From assembly GCA_947368535.1 (NCBI GenBank), contig CANBHY010000002.1, positions 1 through 64,000 on the forward strand: a DNA stretch of 64,000 bases, given 5' to 3'. Below are positions 26,348-36,321 of this stretch, in pieces (the first letter of the stretch is position 1; each line of letters begins with the position of its first letter). Origin of the DNA: an uncultured Clostridium sp. (lineage in GTDB: Bacteria; Bacillota; Clostridia; TANB77; CAG-508). The notes below the pieces were generated by a model. That model had not been told where the DNA came from and made no database searches. It saw nothing but the letters and a program-made list of their open reading frames with translations. The translations under genes were made by a program, and so were the position numbers.

Positions 26348-27064
26348 TTATCCAACCTTACTAGAAATTTCTTTTCTCATTTTAAGCATAATCTTTTTTT
26401 CCAAACGTGAAATATAACTTTGAGAAATTCCAAGCATATCTGCAACTTCTTTTTGAGTCTTCTCTTTATGCCCCTCCATACCAAAGCGCAAATTCATAAT
26501 ATACTTTTCTTTGTCTGTAAGCTTTGATATAGCTATTTTTAAAAGTTTATGGTCAACTTCTTCTTCTAAATTTTTATATATAATATCTTCATCTGTACCT
26601 AAAACATCAGAAAGTAAAAGTTCATTTCCATCTCTATCTTGATTTAATGGTTCATCAATAGATAGTTCTCCTTTTATCTTGTTATTTCGTCTTAAATACA
26701 TTAAAATTTCGTTTTCTATACAACGTGAAGCATATGTAGCCAGCTTAATATTTTTCCCTGTATTAAACGTATTTATTGCTTTCATTAATCCAATCGTTCC
26801 AATTGAAATTAAATCTTCTAAATCAATCCCTGTATTTTCAAACTTTTTAGCAATATATACTACTAATCTTAAGTTTCTCTCTACTAAAATTTGTTTTGAA
26901 TTACTATCTTCTTCATCTATTTTAGAAAGCACATCCATTTCTTCATCAGCAGAAAGTGGAGGCGGCAATGTTTGGCTTCCATTAATATAAAAAACTGGTA
27001 ATTTATCAACATCCTTTTTAGTAATTTTCCTATAAAAATCTTTTAATATTTCAATTATATTCAT
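26348..27064 (-). CDS. sigE: Sporulation sigma factor SigE
   Basis: This 238-residue sigma-70 family protein is the mother-cell factor sigma-E. It has a pro-sequence-like N-terminus, a region 2 with [34 protein letters not shown] and [21 protein letters not shown], and region 4 with a helix-turn-helix ([22 protein letters not shown]). Its ATG overlaps the stop of spoIIGA by 4 bp (ATGA), the standard spoIIG arrangement of spore formers. It should be made as an inactive precursor and cleaved by SpoIIGA. Confidence 0.95.
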   Translation of the reverse strand: MNIIEILKDFYRKITKKDVDKLPVFYINGSQTLPPPLSADEEMDVLSKIDEEDSNSKQILVERNLRLVVYIAKKFENTGIDLEDLISIGTIGLMKAINTFNTGKNIKLATYASRCIENEILMYLRRNNKIKGELSIDEPLNQDRDGNELLLSDVLGTDEDIIYKNLEEEVDHKLLKIAISKLTDKEKYIMNLRFGMEGHKEKTQKEVADMLGISQSYISRLEKKIMLKMRKEISSKVG

Positions 27065-27906
27065 AAGCTACATACCCTTTCATCTAAAGTTTCTAATCCA
27101 AAAATACCAGAATAATTATTGTTATCACTAATATTTTCACTGCATATTCCAATAACTAAATCATTATAGAGTTTTTTAGTCTCTACATCTTGGACATATG
27201 AAGGTTTTATTCCTAATAAAAATCCACTACTATTTCCAAGAGACCTATAAGGAATTAAAAACATACCTAATGGAATTTCTGCTTCTCCTCTAATTATCAT
27301 TTCAAAATTTTCGCCACACTTTTCACAAATCAGCTCATTTAACGCTTCTTTTTCCACAATTATCACAGGCCTATCTGTGTATGGTTCTTTAAGTAAATTT
27401 CCAGTATCTAAAAAAACATTTACTTTAAACTCTAAATTATCAATACCAATAATAATTTCTTTAAAAACCTTTTTATTTCTCTCTTTCAAAATAAAATACA
27501 ATATTGCAAAACCTATAAAAGCAGAACTAAAAACAAAAATCAAACTAAAATTGCCAACTAAAACTCCTCCAACTATCTTAAATATTCCATCATTTTTAAG
27601 ATTCATAAGTGCAAAAGAAATTCCTCCAAATAAAAAACTAATAAAATAAAATACTAACAATTCCTTTAAAAAAATTTTAATTTTGTTTGGTTTAAATGCA
27701 ATCCATATTACTAATAAAGAAATAATAATTTGTAAATATCTTACCGAAAAGAATAACTGCAAAAGATAAAATAATGTTCCTATAATACTAGCTATTAACT
27801 TTCTTAAAAATCCTGTTTTTAAATTCAAGATTATCGATTCAGACAACACTATTGACAAATTCATAATTACATTCTCTATAAAAATTACATCAATATATAT
27901 TGTCAA
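27061..27906 (-). CDS. spoIIGA: Sigma-E processing peptidase SpoIIGA
   Basis: This protein has about 281 residues from a TTG at 27906, preceded by GGAGTGA; upstream TTG/GTG codons would only extend the N-terminus. It begins [15 protein letters not shown] and has five hydrophobic helices in the first ~155 residues. The C-terminal aspartyl-protease-like domain contains the catalytic VFLDTGNLL (~175). SpoIIGA matures sigma-E in the mother cell in response to the forespore signal SpoIIR. Translational coupling to sigE is visible. Confidence 0.93.
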   Translation of the reverse strand: MTIYIDVIFIENVIMNLSIVLSESIILNLKTGFLRKLIASIIGTLFYLLQLFFSVRYLQIIISLLVIWIAFKPNKIKIFLKELLVFYFISFLFGGISFALMNLKNDGIFKIVGGVLVGNFSLIFVFSSAFIGFAILYFILKERNKKVFKEIIIGIDNLEFKVNVFLDTGNLLKEPYTDRPVIIVEKEALNELICEKCGENFEMIIRGEAEIPLGMFLIPYRSLGNSSGFLLGIKPSYVQDVETKKLYNDLVIGICSENISDNNNYSGIFGLETLDERVCSL

Positions 27907-27999
27907 AATACTCACTCCCAAATTTTTATTTTCAGATTACTTGTGCTTATCTTATCAAGTTAATTTCAAAAAACATGTCATTTTTTATTGCAGAAAAAA

Positions 28000-28032
28000 A
28001 GAAATAATCTACAACAAGTAGATTATTTCTTG
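28000..28032 (-). terminator. ftsZ terminator
   Basis: A 14-bp perfect stem (28000-28013/28019-28032) is followed by seven T residues on the minus strand, between ftsZ and spoIIGA. Confidence 0.88.
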
Positions 28033-28075
28033 TAATTTTTCTATATATATTTTTTATCTGACAATAATGGATAAT

Positions 28076-29182
28076 TTATTTCATGTTTTTATTTTTTCTT
28101 AAAAATGTAGGAATATCTAATTCATTTGGATTAGTAGGCTCTGTAGATTTAGGATTCATTTTTTCCCAGGCTTTATTTACTATATCAGTAGCTTTTTGAG
28201 CCTTTTCATCTTCATTTTCAAATCCAGTTGCAATAACTGTAATTTGAATTTCGTCTCCCATTGAATCATCTGTTACAGAACCGAAGATGATATTAGCTTC
28301 TGGATCAGCACTACGTTGAACAAGTTCAGCAGCTGTATTAGCTTCATGTAATCCAACATCACTACCACCAGTAATGTTAATAATAACTCCTCTAGCTCCT
28401 TCAATAGATGTTTCTAATAATGGAGATTGGATAGCTTCTTTAGCAGCATCTTCTGCTCTATTTTCTCCTGAAGCTCTACCTACACCCATGTGAGCCATTC
28501 CTCTATCTAACATTATAGTTTTAACATCAGCAAAGTCTAAGTTAATTAATCCAGGTACAGCAATTAAATCTGATATACCTTGAACACCTTGTCTTAGAAC
28601 ATCATCTGCCATTCTAAATGCTTCAATAATAGATGTTTTTCTATCAATTATTTGTAATAATTTATCATTTGGAATTACAACTAAAGTATCAACCTTACCT
28701 TTTAAACTCTCAATACCTCTTTCAGCTTGAGCAAGTCTTTTTTTACCTTCAAAAGTGAATGGTTTTGTAACAACACCTATTGTTAATATTCCCATTTCTT
28801 TAGCAGTTCCAGCAACTATTGGTGCAGCACCAGTTCCTGTTCCACCCCCCATACCAGCAGTAACAAAAACCATATCAGCTCCACGTAATGCTTCAGCTAC
28901 TTCTGTACGACTTTCTTCTGCAGCCTGTGCTCCTATATCAGGGTTTGCACCAGCTCCCAAACCTCGAGTAAGTTTTTCTCCTATTTGAATTTTTGTAGAT
29001 GCCTTTGACAATTGAAGAGCTTGTCTATCTGTATTAACTGAAATAAATTCTACATTTTTAATTCCTGCATCAATCATTCTGTTAACAGCATTGTTTCCTG
29101 CTCCTCCAACACCAATTACTTTGATTGTGGCTGTGCCATCCATCATGTAGTTGTTATTGTTATCCTCATTTTCCATTATCAT
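28076..29182 (-). CDS. ftsZ: Cell division protein FtsZ
   Basis: This 368-residue tubulin homologue forms the division ring. The GTP-binding signature is intact ([11 protein letters not shown], ~110), preceded by [17 protein letters not shown] and followed by the T7 loop region [11 protein letters not shown]. The C-terminal peptide [10 protein letters not shown] is the usual docking site for FtsA and SepF. The ATG follows GGAGG. It lies 64 bp after ftsA on the same strand and ends at a strong terminator, so ftsA-ftsZ form a unit. Confidence 0.97.
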   Translation of the reverse strand: MIMENEDNNNNYMMDGTATIKVIGVGGAGNNAVNRMIDAGIKNVEFISVNTDRQALQLSKASTKIQIGEKLTRGLGAGANPDIGAQAAEESRTEVAEALRGADMVFVTAGMGGGTGTGAAPIVAGTAKEMGILTIGVVTKPFTFEGKKRLAQAERGIESLKGKVDTLVVIPNDKLLQIIDRKTSIIEAFRMADDVLRQGVQGISDLIAVPGLINLDFADVKTIMLDRGMAHMGVGRASGENRAEDAAKEAIQSPLLETSIEGARGVIINITGGSDVGLHEANTAAELVQRSADPEANIIFGSVTDDSMGDEIQITVIATGFENEDEKAQKATDIVNKAWEKMNPKSTEPTNPNELDIPTFLRKNKNMK

Positions 29183-29246
29183 AAGGTAATTCCTCCTTTA
29201 AATATATATATAATTTTAATTTATACTATGTAAACTAAAAAACTAA

Positions 29247-30480
29247 TTATGAATAAAAAAAGTCTCTAACTTTTCCTATTATTTTTTTTAATCCAGATTT
29301 TTCTGAATTAGTATCTATCGTACTAGACACAGTTTTTGAAAAAGATCTAGAAGATATATATCTTACAAGTGCATAACTTGTTCTATATGTTGATTTAATT
29401 GTAGTAATTAGTCTAGATGTTGAATTTTTAACTGGTATATTTAAAATAATTTTTCCTGCCATATCACTTTTGTTAATATTAGTTATACCATCACCAGTTA
29501 AAATAACATTGTTAATATTATTTTTTAATCCTTGTGCAATAATCTCTTTATTAACTAAAGAAAATATTTCTTCAACTCTAGCTTCTATAATTTCTACAAG
29601 ATCAGAACTTTTAATAGTTTTATTTTTCCCATCTTCTGAAGTATATGTAGTTAAACTAATATTAGTATCATTATCAATAAATGATTTTAAAGCAAGTCCA
29701 TATTGACGTTTTAATTTATCAGCTTCTTCTTTAGAAATATTAAGTACATATGCAATATCACTTGTAATATTGTCTCCTCCTAATGGAAGCGTAGCATTAT
29801 ATAAAAATGTATTTCCTCTAAAAACCCCTATTTCTGTATTTCCTGCCCCCATGTCAAGAATCATAACATTATCTGTCAATTCTGCGACATCTAAAACAAG
29901 ATTTCTTTCTGCAAGTGTTATTGGAACTATACCATCTATTTCAATACCTGCTTTTTTGCAAATACTAGTTATCTTTTTAATATAAACTTTGTCTGCTAAA
30001 ACTATTTGAGCATATAATGTAAAACTTGAGCAATGACTTCCAGTTGGATCTTCCATATTAGTTCCATCTTCTAAAACAAATTTATCAGGAATAACATCAA
30101 TACAAGTTTCACTATCAGGAATATCTATATCTCTAACAGCTGAAAGCGCTCCATTTACATCCTTTTGAGAAACACCCTCTATTCTATCTTTAACATCCCT
30201 TACTACACTATTTTGAACAATTGTAGTATATTTTCCAGAAATCGTTATATAAGCAGAACTAATCTTAAAATCAGCTATTTCTTCAGCTTCCCTAATTGTT
30301 TTTGCAATTGCTACTGATATAGCTTCTTCATCAATGATTTGTCCTCGTGAAATACCGAGTGCATTTACTGCAAGTGTTACAAATTATCTCAATCTGTTTG
30401 AAATTATTAACTTCACCAACAACCGTACTGACCTTAGAAGTACCGATGTCAATGCCAACAATTATATCACCGATTGCCAA
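29247..30480 (-). CDS. ftsA: Cell division protein FtsA, interrupted by a one-base frameshift
   Basis: The gene starts at a TTG (30480) with GGAGG 7 bp upstream and reads AIGDIIVGIDIGTSKVSTVVGEVNNF, a clear FtsA actin-like N-terminus. About 120 bases in, near 30357, the frame breaks. The next stretch (GISRGQIIDEEAISVAIAKTI, DIPDSETCIDVIPDKFVLEDG, then DNVMILDMGAGNTEIGVF and the rest) continues in another frame to 29247. Removing one base in the ACTCGG context restores a product of about 410 residues ending in an amphipathic, basic, membrane-targeting tail (IIGKVRDFFYS). FtsA tethers FtsZ to the membrane. Since it is normally essential, a sequence error is more likely than true loss. Confidence 0.85.
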
Positions 30481-30687
30481 GATAATTCCTCCAATATTTC
30501 TCTTTCTTTAATATGTCTAAGGATATTACAATTTTCGCAAAAAGTCAATAGAAAACGTCACGTTTTTGTAATCCTTTTGTAACCCTTTTGTAATAAAAAT
30601 TTCATAAATCGATTATTACTATATAATACTTTCTTTCAAAAATCAACAAAAAGCGACATATTTTTAAAATTATTTTATATTTAATTA

Positions 30688-31653
30688 TTACATAAAAATT
30701 TTCCTTAAAAATTTCTCACATTCATCATAAGTCTCATAAGTATTTATCTCATTTCTAATAATAGTAGCATTCTTCATTCCTTTTACATACCAAGCTACGT
30801 GTTTACGCATTTCTCTAATTGCCGTATATTCTCCTTTTTCATCTATTAACATGTTATAATGCAAAATAATTGTTTTTAATATTTCTTCATTATCCGGTTT
30901 TACAAACTCTTCTCCTTTTAAATAAGAATCAACTTCCTTAAAAATCCATGGATTCCCTAATGTTGCTCTCCCTATCATTATCCCATCACAATTAGTTTGC
31001 TCAAACATTTTTTTAGCTGTATCACCATTAACAACATCACCATTACCGATAACAGGAATACTAACCGCCTCTTTAACTTTTTTAATAATTTCCCAATCAG
31101 CTTCTCCTGAATAAAATTGTGTTCTTGTTCTTCCGTGAACAACGATTGCACTTGCTCCCGCTTCTTCTATTACTTTAGCCGCTTCAACTGCAACAATATT
31201 TTCTGCATCCCACCCCTTACGAATCTTAACTGTAACTGGGACACTCGATACACTAACAACTTTTTTAACAATTCTAGATACTAAATCCAAATCTAATAAA
31301 AGCTTACTACCATCTCCATTTTTAACAACCTTTGGAGCAGGACACCCCATATTAATATCAATAATGTCAGCCTTATCATTTAAAAATTTAGCAGACTCAG
31401 CCATAATATCAGGATCATTTCCGAAAATTTGCATAGAAACAGGACGTTTTTCATTCTCAGTATTAATCATTTTTAAAGTTTTTTCATCATTATAAACAAT
31501 AGCACGAGAACTAACCATCTCAGTTTCAACAAGTCCAGCACCATTTTCCTTACATAATTTTCTAAAAGGTAAATCTGTAATTCCTGCCATAGGAGCAAGT
31601 AATATATTATTATCTAATTCTACATTTCCGATTTTCAATTTTTTTAAATACAT
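30688..31653 (-). CDS. dusB: tRNA-dihydrouridine synthase (DusB family)
   Basis: This protein has 321 residues from the ATG at 31653, which follows AAAGGAG; the longer frame to 31716 has no site. It has the flavin TIM-barrel pattern of Dus enzymes: LLAPMAGITDLPFR near the start, MQIFGNDP, DINMGCPAPKVVKNGDGS containing the catalytic Cys, VTVKIRKGW, VVHGRTRTQFYSGEADW, IPVIGNGDV and MIGRATLGNPWIF. It reduces uridines in tRNA D-loops. It is not tightly coupled to neighbours. Confidence 0.93.
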   Translation of the reverse strand: MYLKKLKIGNVELDNNILLAPMAGITDLPFRKLCKENGAGLVETEMVSSRAIVYNDEKTLKMINTENEKRPVSMQIFGNDPDIMAESAKFLNDKADIIDINMGCPAPKVVKNGDGSKLLLDLDLVSRIVKKVVSVSSVPVTVKIRKGWDAENIVAVEAAKVIEEAGASAIVVHGRTRTQFYSGEADWEIIKKVKEAVSIPVIGNGDVVNGDTAKKMFEQTNCDGIMIGRATLGNPWIFKEVDSYLKGEEFVKPDNEEILKTIILHYNMLIDEKGEYTAIREMRKHVAWYVKGMKNATIIRNEINTYETYDECEKFLRKIFM

Positions 31654-31680
31654 CAACTTTCTCCTTTCTATATTCTTTTC

Positions 31681-31768
31681 CGTCATCAGGGTGAAAATTA
31701 TTGTTTTCTCCGCCAACAGGCTAAAAAAAGAATTATTATTTTTATAACACTCGTCATTAGGTTAAGAA
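31681..31768. repeat. Three degenerate direct repeats
   Basis: CGTCATCAGGGTGAAAA (31681-31697), CGCCAACAGGCTAAAAA (31711-31727) and CGTCATTAGGTTAAGAA (31752-31768) are related copies in the gap between dusB and rodA. The last copy leads into the palindrome at 31756. Their role is unknown. Confidence 0.5.
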
Positions 31769-31888
31769 AAGAAGCGTTATATCACTAGGCAAAATTTTAT
31801 TTTAAAACCGGAATGTACGAGTGTACCTGAGGATTTTAAAATGGAATTTTAACGACGTGAAATGACGCTTATCTTCTTAACGCTATTC
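31756..31888. repeat. Long imperfect palindrome overlapping the rodA stop
   Basis: Two arms of roughly 65 bases fold back on each other around GTAC-gagt-GTAC (31815-31826). Matched stretches include AAGCGT, ATTTTAAAA and GTTAAGAA with scattered mismatches. It lies past the end of rodA and includes its stop codon. It could be a MITE-like insertion, an RNA processing site or an elaborate terminator. Confidence 0.6.
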
Positions 31889-32986
31889 AATAAATATAGC
31901 CTTCTGACGCCTAGCACTAACATTAAGCACAAGCCCAATACAAATAAAATTAGTAAGTAATGAGCTACCACCATAACTAACAAAAGGCAAAGGAACACCA
32001 GTAATAGGTAATAGTCCCATAGTCATACCAATATTTTCAAGCATATGGAAACATAAAATTCCTGCAATACCAATTGTAATATATGAACCGATATTATCTT
32101 TTGCAGTTTTGGCAATATATACAATTCTAGTAATTAAAATAACATACGTAATAATAATCATACCTGCAAAAACAAATCCCATTTCTTCACCAATAGCTGA
32201 GAAAATAAAATCTGTGGTCTTAGGATGTAAGTACCCTAATTGAGTCTGGTTTCCTTGAAGAACTCCCATACCTAAAATCTGGCCTGCACCAATAGCAAGT
32301 TTGGATTGAATTATATTATATCCTGCACCACGAGGATCGCTTTCTGGATGTAAATAAACCTCTATTCTAGAAAGAGCATGTGGTGGCAAATTCATATAAA
32401 TTACAGGCACTAAAACTGCAATTATTGCTATAGCTGCTATGATATACTTCTTGCTAATTCCTGAAACAAATAAAATAAAAATTGTAGCAAAAATATAACT
32501 ACTCGCTGTTCCTAAATCAGGTTCAGCAACAATTAATATAATTGGCACTCCCGCTATTAAAAGAACTGCAAATAATTTATAAAATTTGTTAATTTCTTTT
32601 CTATTTCGTGCTTGCAATAAATTAAGAGCATATGCCATAAATAAAATTGTAGCAATCTTCCCTAACTCAGAAGGTTGAAATGAAAAACCTGCTATATTAA
32701 ACCAACTGCTAGCTCCATTAATTGCTTCTGTAAATAAAACTAATATCAATAGAAAAACACATGCACCATAAAAAACTGGCGCTATTTTTAAAATCTTATC
32801 ATAATCAATTACAAACGCCAAAATAAAAAATGGTATACTTATAATAATCCATTGTATTTGTTTAAAAAACTCTTCATGCTCATAATTCTGACTAGTAGAA
32901 AAGAGTGCCACCATTCCGATTCCTAAAAGAATCAGTACACAAATAAGCACTCCCCAATCTAAATTCTTAAATAATTTTTTTCTCAT
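31883..32986 (-). CDS. rodA: Rod-shape/SEDS glycosyltransferase RodA
   Basis: This 367-residue SEDS protein has about ten membrane helices. Family blocks are clear: FNIAGFSFQPSELGKIATILFMA (the conserved FQPSE), VAEPDLGTA, a long loop with RIEVYLHPESDPRGAGYNIIQSKLAIGAG, FIFSAIGEEMGF and LPFVSYGGSS near the end. SEDS proteins polymerise lipid II together with a class B PBP. Being in the minD-minE operon favours RodA over FtsW or SpoVE. The stop lies inside the long palindrome. Confidence 0.88.
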   Translation of the reverse strand: MRKKLFKNLDWGVLICVLILLGIGMVALFSTSQNYEHEEFFKQIQWIIISIPFFILAFVIDYDKILKIAPVFYGACVFLLILVLFTEAINGASSWFNIAGFSFQPSELGKIATILFMAYALNLLQARNRKEINKFYKLFAVLLIAGVPIILIVAEPDLGTASSYIFATIFILFVSGISKKYIIAAIAIIAVLVPVIYMNLPPHALSRIEVYLHPESDPRGAGYNIIQSKLAIGAGQILGMGVLQGNQTQLGYLHPKTTDFIFSAIGEEMGFVFAGMIIITYVILITRIVYIAKTAKDNIGSYITIGIAGILCFHMLENIGMTMGLLPITGVPLPFVSYGGSSLLTNFICIGLVLNVSARRQKAIFIE

Positions 32987-33016
32987 CTAAAACCTCATCA
33001 TAAGTGTAGTTTTATA

Positions 33017-33526
33017 TTATTTATCATCATCTTCTTCATCGTCATCTTGTTCTTCCTCTTGCTCATCGTCTTCTGATTCGCCATTATCTTCTATTTTTTC
33101 GTTCTCTTCGCTTTCTTCAGACTCATCTTCTGCTACATCTTTTGACTCTTCAGAATTTTCTTGCTCTGTCTCTTTTTCTTCTTGATTTTCCATTTCTTCT
33201 TGTTCTAATATTTTCTCAGCTTTAAGCTCATTTTTAATATTAACTATAGGAATATTAGCATATAAAGCTGGAGCTCCAGTAGTCCCATCTTCATTAGCTT
33301 TATTAGTTAATCTAACATCTATCTCTTTTTCATCAACTTCTATATATTTTTTAATAACATCTATAATTTCTTGTTTCATTAAATCTAAAAAATCAGCAGA
33401 TACATTAGCTCTATCTTGCATCAAAACTAAATGTAATCTTTCTTTAGCTGTATCTTTAGAACTTTCATCTGCAGTTGGTCCTTGTTTTAAAACCCTCTTA
33501 AAGAAAGTTGTTAATCCTTCAAACAT
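33017..33526 (-). CDS. minE: MinE with a long acidic C-terminal extension
   Basis: Residues ~1-100 are a normal MinE: an N-terminal amphipathic/anti-MinCD segment (FFKRVLKQG, TAKERLHLVLMQDR), then the dimerisation strands (EIIDVIKKYIEVDEKEIDVRL, LYANIPIV). The remaining ~70 residues are almost all Glu, Asp, Ser, Asn and Lys, ending in a run of Asp/Glu. The family is usually near 90 residues, so the tail nearly doubles it. MinE releases MinD from the membrane to set the division site. It sits between minD (18 bp) and rodA (30 bp), with GGAGG before the ATG. Confidence 0.88.
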   Translation of the reverse strand: MFEGLTTFFKRVLKQGPTADESSKDTAKERLHLVLMQDRANVSADFLDLMKQEIIDVIKKYIEVDEKEIDVRLTNKANEDGTTGAPALYANIPIVNIKNELKAEKILEQEEMENQEEKETEQENSEESKDVAEDESEESEENEKIEDNGESEDDEQEEEQDDDEEDDDK

Positions 33527-33543
33527 TCTATTACCTCCAGTTT

Positions 33544-34338
33544 TTATTTTTTGCTAAATATTCTTTTAAACTTAGCAAAGAAACCAGTTTCTTTTCCTGG
33601 TACACTAACTTCTATATTTTCTCCTAAAATTCTTCTTGAAATTTCAATATATGCTTTTCCTGAAGGTGCTTTTTTATTTGAAATAACAGGTTCACCTTTA
33701 TTTGTTTGTGTAATAATAAATTCATCATCTGGAACAACACCGATAAGATCAATTGAAAGTAAATCAACTATATCATCAACATCCATCATCTCACCTTTTT
33801 TTACCATTCCTGGACGTAATCTATTAACAATTAATTCTGGATTTTTAATATCAGATGATTCTAATAATCCTATAATTCTATCAGCATCCCTAATAGCTGA
33901 AATTTCTGCAGTAGTAACAACAATTGCTCTATCTGCGCCAACAATCGCATTTTTAAATCCTTGTTCTATACCTGCAGGACAATCTATTAAAATATAATCA
34001 AATTCTTCTTTTAATTTTACAACTAACTCTTTCATTTGCTCTTCATTTATAGCTGTTTTATCTCTAGTTTGAGCAGCTGGAAGTAAAAATAATTCTTTGA
34101 AACGTTTATCTTTAATTAAAGCTTGTCTTACTTTACATTTTTCTTCTATAACATCAACTATATCGTAAACTATTCTATTTTCTAACCCCATAACAACATC
34201 TAGGTTTCTTAAACCAATATCAGTATCTACTAAAGCAACTTTTTTCCCTGCTAAAGCTAATGCTGATCCTAAATTAGCTGTAGTTGTAGTCTTTCCAACT
34301 CCACCTTTCCCAGATGTTATAACTATAACTTCTCCCAT
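33544..34338 (-). CDS. minD: Septum-site ATPase MinD
   Basis: This protein has 264 residues from the ATG at 34338, which follows GGAGG with 5-bp spacing; the longer frame to 34368 is not supported. The deviant Walker A GKGGVGKTT is at the start, followed by LVDTDIGLRNLDVVMGLENR and the ILIDCPAGIEQGF Walker B-type region. The C-terminal amphipathic helix (FFAKFKRIFSKK) is the membrane-targeting sequence. MinD binds the membrane as an ATP dimer and is oscillated or released by MinE, encoded next. No minC is visible beside it. Confidence 0.95.
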   Translation of the reverse strand: MGEVIVITSGKGGVGKTTTTANLGSALALAGKKVALVDTDIGLRNLDVVMGLENRIVYDIVDVIEEKCKVRQALIKDKRFKELFLLPAAQTRDKTAINEEQMKELVVKLKEEFDYILIDCPAGIEQGFKNAIVGADRAIVVTTAEISAIRDADRIIGLLESSDIKNPELIVNRLRPGMVKKGEMMDVDDIVDLLSIDLIGVVPDDEFIITQTNKGEPVISNKKAPSGKAYIEISRRILGENIEVSVPGKETGFFAKFKRIFSKK

Positions 34339-34586
34339 AAAATCCTCCATTTCTATTCTTATTTTCAACTTAATTTCATGAGCAATATTTATCTCTTTTT
34401 TACTTTTATATCTTATATTTTTTTGAGTAAAAAGTCAATGAATATTGTAATATTTTTGTAATATTTTATTTTTCTTATCTCCCTAATCAATTCCAGCTTT
34501 AGAAAAAAAATTACTTCATAATATAAGTTCCAAATTTAACAAATTCTTTTCATAAAATAGTCTTTAAAAATATAAATTGATTATTA

Positions 34587-34615
34587 TTGATTATTATTAT
34601 TTCTTCTTATATAAT
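34587..34615 (+). promoter_or_regulatory. Promoter of the anchored-protein gene at 34654
   Basis: TTGATT (34587-34592) and TATAAT (34610-34615) have a 17-bp spacer. The TTGATTATTATT motif is duplicated here. The gene-free stretch 34339-34653 otherwise holds only the AT-rich leader of the divergent minD operon. Confidence 0.65.
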
Positions 34616-34653
34616 AGGTTCACAATAAACTTAAATTATAAGGAGGAAAATTT

Positions 34654-35331
34654 ATGCGTAGAAAAAAGAAAATACTTTTAAACCTACTAAAAATAATAGT
34701 TGTTGTTGGTATTGCTGTCATAATATACTTTGCTTTCTTCAAGCAAAAGAAAAAAATTGACACTACAGATACAAAAAATCAAGCAGACAAACCTATAGAA
34801 TTAGTACCAGTAAATGGAACACCAAAAGAAATAGAACTTCCCGAAAACATCTACTCCGTAGATAATACAAGTTCTGAACAAACACCAGATACTAATAAAA
34901 CTTATAAACCATCAACAGGAAATTCTGATAAATATTTAATTTCAATATTAGCTAATAATGAAGTTACATTATTAATAGGAAATGACTCAGCTAAACTAAT
35001 AACTGAAACTTCTCCACTTCAAATTGGCGCAGAATATACTGTTCAAGGAATCGAATCAGATTTAAAAGCAGCTTATTGCTTTAATGTAGCTGGATATGAT
35101 TATCCTATTTTACTACTACTTTCTCAAAATGGTACTGTTACATATGTTAATACTGAAGAAGGATATAAAACAGGTAACTTTGCCGTAACTGGAAGACTTT
35201 CTGGAATACCAGAAATAGAAAAAATATATGAAACTACTGTAGAAGAAAACGGAGAATCTTATTCTTCAGCAATTTTAGTTGGAACAGACGGCCAAGGATA
35301 TGAATTCACATTAAATATGATAGGAAAATAA
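34654..35331 (+). CDS. Membrane-anchored exported protein, unrecognised
   Basis: This 225-residue protein starts with RRKKK and one hydrophobic helix (~11-28). A low-complexity Thr/Asp/Lys/Pro stalk (~32-88) follows, then a compact outward domain of about 135 residues with repeated strand patterns (KYLISILANNEVTLLIGNDSAKL, YTVQGIESDLKAAYCFNVAGYDYPILLLL, GYEFTLNMIGK). I do not recognise the domain. AAGGAGG precedes the ATG. It is monocistronic, upstream of the por operon on the same strand. Confidence 0.6.
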   Translation: MRRKKKILLNLLKIIVVVGIAVIIYFAFFKQKKKIDTTDTKNQADKPIELVPVNGTPKEIELPENIYSVDNTSSEQTPDTNKTYKPSTGNSDKYLISILANNEVTLLIGNDSAKLITETSPLQIGAEYTVQGIESDLKAAYCFNVAGYDYPILLLLSQNGTVTYVNTEEGYKTGNFAVTGRLSGIPEIEKIYETTVEENGESYSSAILVGTDGQGYEFTLNMIGK

Positions 35332-35425
35332 CTTATAAGAACAATTGTCAATGTTTCACACTAATCTATAAAACATTGGCAAAAGCTTTATATATATTTC
35401 ATTTTATAAAAGGAGGAATACTAAA

Positions 35426-36007
35426 ATGGAGAACTTAATTGAAATCAGATGGCATGGTAGAGGCGGTCAAGGTGCTAAAACGGCTTCACTTCTACTTGCT
35501 GACGCAGCTTTCAATACTGGTAAATATATTCAAGGTTTCCCTGAATATGGACCAGAAAGAATGGGAGCACCAATCACAGCTTATAATAGAATAAGCAATA
35601 CTCCAATAACAATACATAGTAACATTTATGAACCAGATTATGTTGTTGTAGTTGATGATACTCTATTAGAAACTGTAGACGTTGCAGCTGGGCTTAAATC
35701 AACAGGTGCAATTGTAATCAATACTACAAAAGATAATGACTATCTAAAAAAAGTCTTAAAAAATTACAATGGTGAAATCTACAAAATTGATGCAAGACAA
35801 ATATCTACAGACGCACTAGGAAAATATTTTCCTAATACTCCTATGCTTGCAGCAATAGTAAAAGTAAGTAAAATTATGACTGATGAAGAATTCTTAAATG
35901 ATATGATAGGATCATTTAAACATAAATTTGCTAAAAAGCCTGAAGTAATCGAAGGAAACATGAAAGCTTTAGAAATGGCTTTAAAACAAATTGAAAAAGT
36001 AAATTAA
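35426..36007 (+). CDS. porG: Pyruvate:ferredoxin oxidoreductase gamma subunit
   Basis: This 193-residue gamma subunit opens with the family motif EIRWHGRGGQGAKTAS and contains GFPEYGPERMGAPITAYNRIS. It is the first of four adjacent subunit genes (gamma, delta, alpha, beta) separated by 0-13 bp. The complex decarboxylates pyruvate to acetyl-CoA and reduces ferredoxin. The gamma-type sequence could also belong to a 2-ketoisovalerate enzyme, but the delta and alpha subunits fit pyruvate best. GGAGG lies before the ATG. Confidence 0.92.
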   Translation: MENLIEIRWHGRGGQGAKTASLLLADAAFNTGKYIQGFPEYGPERMGAPITAYNRISNTPITIHSNIYEPDYVVVVDDTLLETVDVAAGLKSTGAIVINTTKDNDYLKKVLKNYNGEIYKIDARQISTDALGKYFPNTPMLAAIVKVSKIMTDEEFLNDMIGSFKHKFAKKPEVIEGNMKALEMALKQIEKVN

Positions 36008-36020
36008 AAGGAGGCTTAAT

Positions 36021-36320
36021 ATGTCAAAAACAGAAGAAACACTAAATCCAAAAACACCATATCAAGACCTAACAATTGGTGGAAACATATATACTGCAGG
36101 AAATGCTAAAGAATTTAAAACTGGTGATTGGCGTAGTCAAAAACCTGTATGGATATCAGAAAAATGTAAACAATGCGGTCTATGCTGGCCAGTATGTCCA
36201 GATGACGCAATACCAGTAACAAAAGATAAAAAAAGAACAGATTTCAATTATGATGCTTGTAAAGGATGCATGGTATGTGCAAAAGTATGTCCTTTCAAAG
36301 CAATAGAAAAGGAGGTTTAA
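36021..36320 (+). CDS. porD: Pyruvate:ferredoxin oxidoreductase delta subunit (2x[4Fe-4S])
   Basis: This 99-residue ferredoxin-like subunit has two CxxCxxCxxxC clusters: CKQCGLCWPVCPDD and CKGCMVCAKVCPF. They carry electrons from the thiamine site to external ferredoxin. The first half (TIGGNIYTAGNAKEFKTGDWR) is the typical delta-subunit lead. It is 13 bp after porG, and porA starts 1 bp after its stop. Confidence 0.95.
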   Translation: MSKTEETLNPKTPYQDLTIGGNIYTAGNAKEFKTGDWRSQKPVWISEKCKQCGLCWPVCPDDAIPVTKDKKRTDFNYDACKGCMVCAKVCPFKAIEKEV

Positions 36321-36321
36321 T

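Noticed and set aside
31716..31882. Missing small gene between dusB and rodA
   Set aside because: No frame with a start and binding site. The stretch is explained by repeats and a palindrome.
34339..34653. Riboswitch or RNA gene upstream of the anchored protein
   Set aside because: No strong stems are visible. Only a promoter and AT-rich leaders are supported.
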